This document shows positions 25,620 through 34,900 of a stretch of 64,000 nt of DNA, one piece after another. Position 1 is the first letter of the stretch, and every line of letters begins with the position of its first letter. The DNA comes from Pseudoalteromonas phenolica. Its GTDB lineage: Bacteria > Pseudomonadota > Gammaproteobacteria > Enterobacterales > Alteromonadaceae. The stretch is taken from NCBI RefSeq assembly GCF_001444405.1, contig NZ_CP013187.1:186001-250000 (forward strand). Reading direction: 5' to 3'. A model generated the notes under the pieces. The model worked only from the letters and a program-made list of their open reading frames with translations. It did not search any database and was not told the origin of the DNA. Both the position numbers and the translations under genes were made by a program.

Positions 25620-26324
25620 ATGGCTAAATTAACTAAGCGTATGCGCGTAATCCGCGAAAAAGTTGACGTAACTAAAGAGTACGAAATCAACGAAGCTGTT
25701 GCTCTTCTTAAAGAACTAGCTACTGCTAAATTCACTGAAAGTGTTGACGTTGCTGTTAACCTTGGTATCGATGCACGTAAATCTGACCAAAACGTTCGTG
25801 GTGCAACTGTACTTCCAAACGGTACTGGCCGTGAAGTTCGCGTTGCTGTATTCACAGCTGGCGCAAACGCTGAAGCTGCTAAAGAAGCGGGTGCTGATTT
25901 AGTAGGTATGGAAGAGCTTGCTGAGCAAGTTAAGAAAGGCGAAATGAACTTTGACGTTGTTGTTGCTTCTCCAGATGCAATGCGCGTTGTTGGTCAACTA
26001 GGTCAAATCCTAGGTCCACGTGGTCTTATGCCTAACCCTAAAACTGGTACTGTAACACCTAACGTTGCAGAAGCAGTTAAAAATGCTAAAGCTGGTCAGG
26101 TTCGTTACCGTAACGACAAGAACGGTATCGTTCACACGACTATCGGTAAAGTTGACTTCACTGCTGAACAGCTACAACAAAACCTTGAAGCACTACTTGT
26201 TGCACTTAAGAAGGCTAAGCCTTCTCAAGCGAAAGGTACTTACTTGAAGAAAGTAAGCATCTCAACAACTATGGGCGCAGGTGTTGCTGTTGACCAAGCT
26301 ACTCTAAACACGCAAGTAGCGTAA
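25620..26324 (+). CDS. rplA: 50S ribosomal protein L1
   Basis: 234 residues from the ATG at 25620 (the frame starts with a TTG two codons earlier). L1-stalk protein and, in relatives, translational repressor of its own operon. Conserved MRVVGQLGQILGPRGLMPNP and KTGTVTPNV are present. Separated from rplK by 6 nt. Confidence 0.97.
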   Translation: MAKLTKRMRVIREKVDVTKEYEINEAVALLKELATAKFTESVDVAVNLGIDARKSDQNVRGATVLPNGTGREVRVAVFTAGANAEAAKEAGADLVGMEELAEQVKKGEMNFDVVVASPDAMRVVGQLGQILGPRGLMPNPKTGTVTPNVAEAVKNAKAGQVRYRNDKNGIVHTTIGKVDFTAEQLQQNLEALLVALKKAKPSQAKGTYLKKVSISTTMGAGVAVDQATLNTQVA

Positions 26325-26338
26325 TTTAGAAATTAGCA

Positions 26339-26367
26339 TTTACATGGCGTAAAATTTGAACTATAAT
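26339..26367 (+). promoter_or_regulatory. Promoter for rplJL-rpoBC
   Basis: TTTACA (26339-26344), 17-bp spacer, TATAAT (26362-26367). It precedes the L10 leader and should be a main promoter of rplJL-rpoBC. Confidence 0.75.
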
Positions 26368-26377
26368 TTTGCGCCAT
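26344..26377. other. Inverted repeat spanning the rplJ promoter -10
   Basis: 13-nt arms ATGGCGTAAAATT and AATTTTGCGCCAT with an 8-nt loop and one G-T pair, starting 20 nt after the rplA stop. As RNA it may terminate or stabilise the rplKA message; as DNA it covers the -10 box of the next promoter. Confidence 0.6.
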
Positions 26378-26419
26378 TTCGTTGAGAATGTGTTCTCTAA
26401 CGAAGTAAAGAATTCGGGT

Positions 26420-26656
26420 TGAAGCGCATAATTTCGTGTATTGTTAACCAGTTGGTCTACAATCAAACGATAAATTGCGTTTCCGTCCAAGACCGTAGGT
26501 GGTGAAAGCCTTAATAATTCCTACGTAGACGGTGTGAATCCCAGCTAGATTTTCCTAATCTTCTGGCTCTCGCCGTAAAAAGCACCTCAGCAATTTTGTT
26601 GAGGTAAGAGTAGAACTGAAAACCATTAGGTTTTTAATTAACCAGGAGTAACACCC
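26420..26656 (+). ncRNA. Ribosomal protein L10 leader
   Basis: Long structured leader before rplJ. CCGTCCAAGACCGTAGGTG pairs in part with CCTACGTAGACGGTG about 40 nt later, the L10(L12)4 binding element known in enteric bacteria. The complex binds this RNA and represses rplJL translation. Exact ends cannot be set by eye; the range runs to the rplJ start. Confidence 0.8.
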
Positions 26657-27151
26657 ATGGCTTTAAACCTTCAAGACAAGAAAGCAATTGTTGCTGAAGT
26701 TAATGAAGTTGCCAAAGGTGCTCTATCTGCAGTAGTTGCAGATTCTCGTGGTGTGACAGTTGATGCTATCACTGCTCTTCGTAAAGAAGCTCGTGAAGCA
26801 GGCGTTTGGATGAAGGTTGTTCGTAACACCCTAGCTAAACGTGCTGTTGAAGGTACTGATTATGAGTGTCTTAACGAGTCTCTAGTAGGCCCAAGCCTAA
26901 TCGCTTTCTCTTCAGAGCACCCTGGTGCTGCTGCGCGTATCTTCTCAGATTTCGCGAAAAAGAATGAGCTATTCGAGCTTAAGTCTGCTGCATTCGAAGG
27001 CAATATCGTTGACGTAGATATGCTTGCTAAGCTACCTACTTACGACGAAGCTGTTGCACGCTTAATGAGCGCTATGAAAGAAGCGTCTGCTGGCAAATTG
27101 TGTAAAACAATTGAAGCAGTTCGCGTTAAGAAAGAAGAAGAAGCTGCTTAA
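26657..27151 (+). CDS. rplJ: 50S ribosomal protein L10
   Basis: 164 residues, base of the L7/L12 stalk; with L12 it represses its own translation via the leader upstream. Canonical VADSRGVTVDAITALRKEAR and MKVVRNTLAKRA. Ribosome-binding site CCAGGAGTAA. Confidence 0.97.
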   Translation: MALNLQDKKAIVAEVNEVAKGALSAVVADSRGVTVDAITALRKEAREAGVWMKVVRNTLAKRAVEGTDYECLNESLVGPSLIAFSSEHPGAAARIFSDFAKKNELFELKSAAFEGNIVDVDMLAKLPTYDEAVARLMSAMKEASAGKLCKTIEAVRVKKEEEAA

Positions 27152-27228
27152 TTTTAAGCCTATATTCACTTTCTCATTTAAAAATTTTTTTGAACCTCAT
27201 GGGTTCGTAATTAATTAGGAAATTTACA

Positions 27229-27591
27229 ATGTCTGTAACTAAAGACCAAATCCTTGACGCGATTGCTGAAATGTCAGTAATGGAAGTTGTTGAACTAGTT
27301 GAAGCAATGGAAGAAAAGTTCGGCGTAACTGCAGCTGCTGCTGTTGTTGCTGCTGGTCCAGCTGAAGCTGCTGAAGAAAAGACTGAGTTCGACGTAATCC
27401 TAGCTGCTGCTGGCGGTAACAAAGTTGCTGCTATCAAAGCTGTACGTGGTGCAACTGGTCTTGGCCTTAAAGAAGCAAAAGCTCTTGTTGAGTCTGCTCC
27501 TGCGCCAATCAAAGAAGCTGTTTCTAAAGAAGAAGCTGAAGCACTTAAGAAAGATCTTGAAGAAGCTGGTGCTGAAGTTGAGATCAAGTAA
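27229..27591 (+). CDS. rplL: 50S ribosomal protein L7/L12
   Basis: 120 residues. N-terminal dimerisation part, Ala-rich hinge (about 36-52) and C-terminal factor-binding domain with ATGLGLKEAKALVE. Codon use is that of a very highly expressed gene. Separated from rplJ by 77 nt and from rpoB by an attenuator. Confidence 0.97.
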   Translation: MSVTKDQILDAIAEMSVMEVVELVEAMEEKFGVTAAAAVVAAGPAEAAEEKTEFDVILAAAGGNKVAAIKAVRGATGLGLKEAKALVESAPAPIKEAVSKEEAEALKKDLEEAGAEVEIK

Positions 27592-27592
27592 T

Positions 27593-27663
27593 CTAGCTAC
27601 GGCTAGGTTCGCTGCCTGAGCAATCAGGCAAGGGCTGGTGATTATTTAATCACCGGCCCTTTT
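27593..27663 (+). terminator. rplL-rpoB attenuator (three hairpins)
   Basis: Three hairpins in series: CTAGC/GCTAG (27593-27606), GCCTGA-GCAA-TCAGGC (27614-27629) and a longer AAGGGCTGGTGATT/AATCACCGGCCCTT stem (27630-27662) followed by T. This matches the attenuator that lowers rpoBC transcription relative to rplJL in enteric bacteria. The rest of the spacer, to 27854, holds no gene. Confidence 0.8.
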
Positions 27664-27854
27664 GCGCTCTAGTATGATCATATTTACTAGACGCAAAAAA
27701 CTCTAAATTTCACTTTTATTTCAATAACTTAAGTTTTTGCTAATAGCAGTGGCATTTAGTGCAACAATGAGATGTTGTTATCATGGCTTAGATGCCAGTA
27801 ATGCTGTTCTTACAAGAACAGGTTGGGTCAAAGATCAGCAAGCTGAGGAACCCC

Positions 27855-30800
27855 ATGGCTTACTCTTATTCTGAAAAGAAACGTATCCGTAAGGATTTTG
27901 GTAAACGTCCACAAGTTTTGGATATACCTTTCTTACTGTCTACACAGTTAGAATCGTTCAAAAAATTCTTGAATCCTGACGCTGTAGGCGACTATGGACT
28001 GGAAGCTGCATTCCGCTCTGTTTTCCCTATTAAAAGCTACTCGGGTAATTCTGAGCTCCAATACGTAAGTTACCGTATTGGCGAGCCAGTATTCGATGTA
28101 AAAGAATGTCAAATTCGCGGCGTGACTTATTCTGCTCCACTTCGCGTGAAATTACGTCTTGTGCTAATGGATAAAGAAGCACCAGGCACAGTTAAAGACA
28201 TTAAAGAGCAAGAAGTTTACATGGGCGAAATCCCGCTCATGACCGATACCGGTACTTTTGTAATCAATGGTACAGAGCGTGTTATCGTTTCTCAGCTACA
28301 CCGTTCACCTGGTGTATTCTTTGATAACGACCGTGGTAAGTCACACTCTTCAGGTAAAGTACTTTATAACGCACGTGTTATTCCTTACCGTGGTTCATGG
28401 TTAGACTTTGAATTTGATGTAAAAGATAACCTTTATGTACGTATCGACCGCCGTCGTAAGTTACCGGCGTCTATTATTCTACGTGCTTTAGAGTTTACAT
28501 CTGAAGAGATCTTAGCAATGTTCTTCGAAACGACAACGTTCGAAGTTGCTAACGGTAAAGTATTAATGGAGCTTGTTCCTTCACGTCTCCGTGGTGAAAC
28601 AGCTGCATTTGATATTAAAGACAAAGACGGTGACGTGATCGTTGAAGCCGGTCGTCGTGTTACTGCTCGTCATATCAAGACTCTTGAAAAGAAAGAAATT
28701 ACACAACTTGAAGTACCACACGAGTACATCATTGGTCGTGTAGTAGCTAAAAACTACATCGATGAGTCGACTGGTGAAATCATCGCAGAAGCGAATGCTG
28801 AACTTTCACTAGAGCTAATGGCTGAGCTTGTTAAAGCAGGTCACGCACAAATCGACACACTTTACATCAATGATGTAGACAGTGGTGCATACATTTCAGA
28901 TACACTACGTATCGATTCTTCTACAAACCGTTTAGAAGCGCTTGTAGAAATCTACCGTATGATGCGCCCTGGTGAGCCACCAACGAAAGACGCTGCAGAA
29001 GCTTTATTCGAAAATTTATTCTTCACTGAAGAGCGTTATGACCTATCAACTGTAGGTCGTATGAAGTTCAATAGCCGTGTAGGTTATGATTCAGATACAG
29101 GCCCAGGTACACTGAGCAAAGAAGACATCGTTTCAGTAATGAAAGTATTGATCGATATTCGTAACGGTAAAGGCGAAGTGGACGATATCGACCACCTAGG
29201 TAACCGTCGTATCCGTTCTGTAGGTGAAATGGCTGAAAACCAATTCCGTGTTGGTTTAGTTCGTGTTGAACGTGCTGTTCGTGAGCGTTTAAGCTTAGGT
29301 GATCTTGACAATGTAATGCCTCAAGACCTAATCAACGCAAAACCTATTTCAGCAGCAGTTAAAGAATTCTTTGGTTCTTCACAGCTGTCACAGTTCATGG
29401 ACCAAAACAACCCGCTTTCAGAAGTAACGCACAAGCGTCGTATTTCTGCATTAGGTCCGGGTGGTCTTACACGTGAACGTGCAGGCTTCGAAGTTCGAGA
29501 CGTACACGTAACACACTACGGTCGTGTTTGTCCTATCGAAACACCTGAAGGTCCAAACATCGGTCTAATCAACTCACTTTCTACATACGCACGTACTAAC
29601 GATTATGGTTTCTTAGAAACACCATATCGTAAAGTTGTTGATGGTGTAGTAAGCGATGAAGTTGATTACCTATCAGCTATCGAAGAAGGCCAATTCGTAA
29701 TCGCACAGGCGAACACGAACCTGAACGACAGCAATGAATTTATTGATGAGTTAATCCCATGTCGTCACAAAGGTGAATCGACATTTATGGGTCGTGATGA
29801 CATCCAATATATGGACGTATCACCTCAACAGGTTATCTCAGTTGCAGCAGCACTAATCCCATTCCTAGAACACGATGATGCTAACCGTGCACTAATGGGA
29901 TCGAACATGCAACGTCAAGCAGTACCAACACTACGCGCTGATAAGCCGTTAGTAGGTACAGGTATCGAGCGTACACTAGCAAAAGATTCTGGTGTAACAA
30001 TCGTTGCTAAGCGTGGCGGTGTTGTTAAATATGCTGACGCAAGCCGTATCGTAGTTAACGTAAATGAAGAAGAGCGCATCCCAGGTGAAGCGGGTATCGA
30101 CATTTACAACTTAACTAAATATACACGTTCTAACCAAAACACGTGTATCAACCAGAAACCTACCTGTATGGTTGGTGAGCCGGTTGTACGTGGTGACGTA
30201 TTAGCAGATGGTCCTTCGACTGACTTAGGTGACTTAGCACTAGGTCAAAACCTTCGCGTGGCATTCATGCCATGGAATGGTTATAACTTCGAGGATTCAA
30301 TCTTACTATCTGAGAACGTTGTAAAAGAAGATCGTCTAACAACAATCCACATCCAAGAACTTCAGTGTATCGCACGTGATACTAAGCTTGGTCCTGAAGA
30401 GATCACAGCTGATATTCCAAATGTAGGTGAGTCTGCACTTGGTAAACTGGATGAGTCTGGTGTTGTTTACATCGGTGCAGAAGTAAAAGGTGGCGACATC
30501 CTTGTAGGTAAAGTAACACCTAAAGGCGAAACGCAACTTACTCCTGAAGAAAAGCTACTACGTGCTATCTTCGGTGAAAAAGCATCTGATGTTAAAGACA
30601 GCTCACTACGCGTACCAAACTCTGTAACTGGTACTGTCATTGACGTACAAGTATTCACTCGTGACGGCGTTGAAAAAGACAAGCGTGCGTTAGAAGTTGA
30701 AGAAATGCAGCTTCGTGAAGCGAAGAAAGACTTTAACGAAGAGTTCAGAATCCTTGAAGGCGGTATCTTAACACGCGTACGTACATTACTAGTACAAGCG

Positions 30801-31880
30801 GGTCTAAGTGAAGAGAAAGTAGCTGAATTAAGCACTGACAAGCTACTAACTCAGAGCCTTGCTGATGAACAGCAACAAGCTGATCTTGAGCAACTAGCTG
30901 CACAGTACGATGAGCTTAAAGCTGAGTACGACAAGAAGTTTGAAAACAAACGTCGCAAGATCACTCAAGGTGATGACTTAGCACCAGGCGTACTTAAGAT
31001 TGTTAAAGTATACCTAGCTGTTAAACGTCGTATCCAACCGGGTGATAAGATGGCTGGTCGTCACGGTAACAAAGGTGTTATCTCGACAATCGTACCAGTA
31101 GAAGATATGCCATACGATGATAAAGGTCGTACAGTAGATATCGTACTTAACCCGCTGGGTGTACCATCTCGTATGAACATCGGTCAGATCTTAGAAACAC
31201 ACATGGGTCTGGCTGCACGTGGTATCGGTGAAACGCTAGAAGAGATGATGAAAGAGCAGCGTGAAATTCACGAAATGCGCGATTTCATTGCAAAAGCTTA
31301 CGCAGTAGGTGATTGCCGTCAGAAAGTTGATATTGCTAGCTTCTCTGATGATGAAGTTCGTCGTCTTGCGAACAACCTGAAAGGTGGTCTACCTATCGCG
31401 ACTCCAGCATTCGATGGTGCTCGTGAATCAGAGATTAAAGACCTTCTTGAGCTAGGTGGTTACCCACGTAGCGGTCAGGTAACGCTATATGATGGTCGTA
31501 CTGGTGATGCGTTTGAGCGTCAAGTAACCGTTGGTTACATGTATATGCTGAAACTAAACCACTTAGTAGACGACAAGATGCACGCGCGTTCTACTGGTTC
31601 TTACAGCCTAGTAACTCAGCAGCCGCTGGGTGGTAAGGCACAGTTCGGTGGTCAGAGATTCGGTGAGATGGAGGTATGGGCATTAGAAGCATACGGTGCT
31701 GCCTATACACTTCAAGAGATGCTGACAGTTAAGTCAGATGACGTAAATGGTCGTACTAAGATGTATAAGAACATCGTTGATGGTAACCACAAGATGGAAC
31801 CAGGTATGCCAGAGTCATTCAACGTATTGTTGAAAGAAATCCGCTCACTAGGTATCAACATCGAGTTGGAAGAAAATTAA
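27855..31880 (+). CDS. rpoB: RNA polymerase subunit beta
   Basis: 1341 residues from the ATG at 27855 behind GAGGAA; the frame extends to 27792 without similarity. E. coli begins the same way (YSYSEKKRIRKDFGKRPQVL here). The rifampicin pocket FFGSSQLSQFMDQNNPLSEV, then THKRRISALGPGGL, carries the usual drug-sensitive residues. GDKMAGRHGNKGV near the catalytic face is intact. Cotranscribed with rpoC. Confidence 0.98.
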   Translation: MAYSYSEKKRIRKDFGKRPQVLDIPFLLSTQLESFKKFLNPDAVGDYGLEAAFRSVFPIKSYSGNSELQYVSYRIGEPVFDVKECQIRGVTYSAPLRVKLRLVLMDKEAPGTVKDIKEQEVYMGEIPLMTDTGTFVINGTERVIVSQLHRSPGVFFDNDRGKSHSSGKVLYNARVIPYRGSWLDFEFDVKDNLYVRIDRRRKLPASIILRALEFTSEEILAMFFETTTFEVANGKVLMELVPSRLRGETAAFDIKDKDGDVIVEAGRRVTARHIKTLEKKEITQLEVPHEYIIGRVVAKNYIDESTGEIIAEANAELSLELMAELVKAGHAQIDTLYINDVDSGAYISDTLRIDSSTNRLEALVEIYRMMRPGEPPTKDAAEALFENLFFTEERYDLSTVGRMKFNSRVGYDSDTGPGTLSKEDIVSVMKVLIDIRNGKGEVDDIDHLGNRRIRSVGEMAENQFRVGLVRVERAVRERLSLGDLDNVMPQDLINAKPISAAVKEFFGSSQLSQFMDQNNPLSEVTHKRRISALGPGGLTRERAGFEVRDVHVTHYGRVCPIETPEGPNIGLINSLSTYARTNDYGFLETPYRKVVDGVVSDEVDYLSAIEEGQFVIAQANTNLNDSNEFIDELIPCRHKGESTFMGRDDIQYMDVSPQQVISVAAALIPFLEHDDANRALMGSNMQRQAVPTLRADKPLVGTGIERTLAKDSGVTIVAKRGGVVKYADASRIVVNVNEEERIPGEAGIDIYNLTKYTRSNQNTCINQKPTCMVGEPVVRGDVLADGPSTDLGDLALGQNLRVAFMPWNGYNFEDSILLSENVVKEDRLTTIHIQELQCIARDTKLGPEEITADIPNVGESALGKLDESGVVYIGAEVKGGDILVGKVTPKGETQLTPEEKLLRAIFGEKASDVKDSSLRVPNSVTGTVIDVQVFTRDGVEKDKRALEVEEMQLREAKKDFNEEFRILEGGILTRVRTLLVQAGLSEEKVAELSTDKLLTQSLADEQQQADLEQLAAQYDELKAEYDKKFENKRRKITQGDDLAPGVLKIVKVYLAVKRRIQPGDKMAGRHGNKGVISTIVPVEDMPYDDKGRTVDIVLNPLGVPSRMNIGQILETHMGLAARGIGETLEEMMKEQREIHEMRDFIAKAYAVGDCRQKVDIASFSDDEVRRLANNLKGGLPIATPAFDGARESEIKDLLELGGYPRSGQVTLYDGRTGDAFERQVTVGYMYMLKLNHLVDDKMHARSTGSYSLVTQQPLGGKAQFGGQRFGEMEVWALEAYGAAYTLQEMLTVKSDDVNGRTKMYKNIVDGNHKMEPGMPESFNVLLKEIRSLGINIELEEN

Positions 31881-31886
31881 TCCGAC

Positions 31887-31948
31887 AGCCGCAGCTAAGC
31901 TGCGGCTCCCCGGACTGAAAGAATGTAGGGGCAAGCATTGCTTGCCCT
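31887..31948. other. Two hairpins between rpoB and rpoC
   Basis: AGCCGCAGC-TAA-GCTGCGGCT (31887-31907) and GGGGCAAGC-ATT-GCTTGCCCT (31928-31948) each form a tight stem with a 3-nt loop. No T tract follows, so they are likely message-stability or processing elements. Confidence 0.7.
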
Positions 31949-31976
31949 CGAGATTAACTCCGACAGGAGAGCTAAG

Positions 31977-34900
31977 GTGAAAGACTTACTTAAGTTTTTG
32001 AAGCAACAAAATAAGACCGAAGAATTTGATGCGATCCGCATCGGTCTTGCTTCACCAGACATGGTACGTTCTTGGTCTTACGGTGAAGTTAAAAAGCCTG
32101 AGACAATTAACTATCGTACGTTCAAGCCTGAGCGTGACGGCTTATTCTGTGCCCGTATTTTCGGCCCAGTAAAAGATTATGAGTGTTTATGTGGTAAATA
32201 TAAGCGCTTAAAGCACCGTGGTGTTATTTGTGAAAAGTGTGGCGTAGAAGTTACTTTAACTAAAGTACGTCGTGACCGTATGGGTCACATTGAGCTAGCT
32301 AGCCCAGTTGCACACATTTGGTTCCTTAAGTCATTACCGTCTCGTATCGGCCTAATGCTAGATATGACACTTCGTGACATCGAGCGCGTACTTTACTTCG
32401 AATCATTCGTAGTAACTGAGCCAGGTATGACTACGCTAGAGCGCGGTCAGCTATTAGGCGAAGAAGAGTACCTAGATGCACTTGAAGAGCACGGTGATGA
32501 GTTCGAAGCTAAGATGGGTGCAGAAGCTGTACTTGATCTACTTAAAGAACTAGACCTAGGTCAGCTTATCGCAGAAATGCGTGAAGAGTTACCAACAATC
32601 AACTCTGAAACCAAGCGTAAGAAGATCACTAAGCGTCTTAAGCTGATGGAATCTTTCCACCAATCAGGTAACAACCCTGAGTGGATGATTATGAGCGTGC
32701 TTCCGGTTCTTCCACCAGATCTTCGTCCTCTAGTACCACTAGATGGCGGTCGTTTTGCAACGTCTGATCTGAACGACCTTTATCGTCGTGTTATTAACCG
32801 TAACAACCGTCTTAAGCGTCTTCTTGACTTAGCTGCACCAGACATCATCGTACGTAACGAAAAGCGTATGTTACAAGAAGCGGTTGATGCGCTACTTGAT
32901 AATGGTCGTCGCGGTCGTGCGATCACAGGTTCTAACAAGCGTCCACTTAAGTCGCTTGCAGACATGATCAAAGGTAAGCAAGGTCGTTTCCGTCAAAACC
33001 TTCTAGGTAAGCGTGTTGACTACTCAGGCCGTTCTGTAATCACAGTTGGTCCTACGCTTAAACTTCACCAGTGTGGTCTTCCTAAGAAGATGGCACTTGA
33101 GCTATTCAAGCCATTCATCTACGGTAAGCTAGAGCGCCGTGGCATGGCAACAACCATCAAAGCTGCGAAGAAGATGGTTGAGCGTGAAGTACCAGAGGTA
33201 TGGGACGTACTAGACGAAGTGATCCGTGAGCACCCAGTTCTACTTAACCGTGCACCAACACTTCACCGTCTTGGTATTCAAGCGTTTGAACCAGTACTAA
33301 TCGAAGGTAAAGCAATCCACCTACACCCACTAGTGTGTGCGGCGTATAACGCTGACTTCGATGGTGACCAAATGGCGGTACACGTACCGTTAACATTAGA
33401 AGCACAGCTAGAAGCACGTGCCCTAATGATGTCAACGAACAACATTTTATCACCAGCGAACGGTGAGCCTATTATCGTTCCATCACAGGACGTTGTATTA
33501 GGTCTTTACTACATGACGCGTGATCGCATCAATGCCAAAGGTGAAGGCATTGTATTTAAAGATGCGAAAGAAGCTGAAAAAGCATACCGTACAGGTGTTG
33601 CTGAACTTCATGCTCGCGTTAAAGTTCGTATTACAGAAACTGTTATCGACGAAGAGACTGGTGAGCGTTCACAACAGACTTCTGTTATAGACACAACTGT
33701 TGGTCGTGCAATCCTTTCTCTAAGCACACCTGAAGGCTTACCATTTGAGCTTATCAACCGTGCATTAGGTAAGAAGCAAATTTCTGCACTTCTAAATGAG
33801 TGTTACCGTCGCCTAGGTCTTAAAGACACAGTTGTGTTTGCTGACCAAGTGATGTACACAGGTTTCCACTACGCGATGAAGTCAGGTGTATCTATCGGTA
33901 TTAACGATATGGTAATCCCACCGACGAAAGCAGGCATCATTGAAGCGGCTGAAGCGGAAGTATCTGAAATTAACCAACAGTTCCAATCAGGTCTTGTAAC
34001 TGCGGGTGAAAAGTACAACAAAGTAATCGATATCTGGTCACGTGTTAACGAAAACCTTTCACGTGAAATGATGGCGAACTTATCAAAAGATACAGTTGTG
34101 AATGCACAGGGTGAAGAAGAAGAGCAACCTTCTTTCAACTCGGTATTCATGATGGCCGACTCAGGCGCACGTGGTAGTGCTGCTCAGATCCGTCAGTTAG
34201 CGGGTATGCGTGGTCTAATGGCACGTCCAGATGGTTCAATCATCGAAACACCAATCACGGCGAACTTCCGTGAAGGTCTGAACGTACTACAGTACTTCAT
34301 CTCGACGCACGGTGCGCGTAAAGGTCTAGCCGATACGGCACTTAAGACAGCGAACTCGGGTTACCTAACTCGTCGTCTAGTAGACGTTGCACAAGACTTA
34401 GTTATCACAAACGACGATTGTGGCACGTTAGACGGTCTAACAATGAAGCCGCTAATCGAAGGTGGTGACGTTGTTGAGCCACTTCGCGAGCGTGTATTAG
34501 GTCGTGTTGTTGCTGAAGACATCTTAAAGCCAGGTACTGAAGAAGTACTTGTTGAGCGTAACATCATGCTTGACGAAAAACTGTGTGACCTTCTAGAAGA
34601 GCACTCAGTGGACGAAGTACGTGTACGTTCAGTTATCACATGTGATAACGATTACGGTGTATGTGCTAAATGTTATGGTCGTGACCTAGCACGTGGTCAT
34701 ATCATCAACGCAGGTGAATCAGTAGGTGTTATCGCCGCTCAGTCAATCGGTGAGCCGGGTACACAGCTTACGATGCGTACATTCCACATCGGTGGTGCTG
34801 CATCAAGAGCGTCAGCAGAAAACAGCGTACAAGTTAAGAATAACGGTAGCCTGAAGTTACATAATGCAAAATATGTATTAAACACTGACGGTAAGATTGT

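Noticed and set aside
27174..27587. 137-codon minus-strand ORF opposite rplL
   Set aside because: Ser/Ala-rich shadow produced by strong codon bias of rplL on the other strand. Similar shadows opposite rpoB, rpoC, rplA and tuf were dropped for the same reason.
29340..29480. Rifampicin or streptomycin resistance changes in rpoB or rpsL
   Set aside because: The rifampicin-pocket residues of rpoB and Lys43/Lys88 of rpsL (36348-36722) are wild type.
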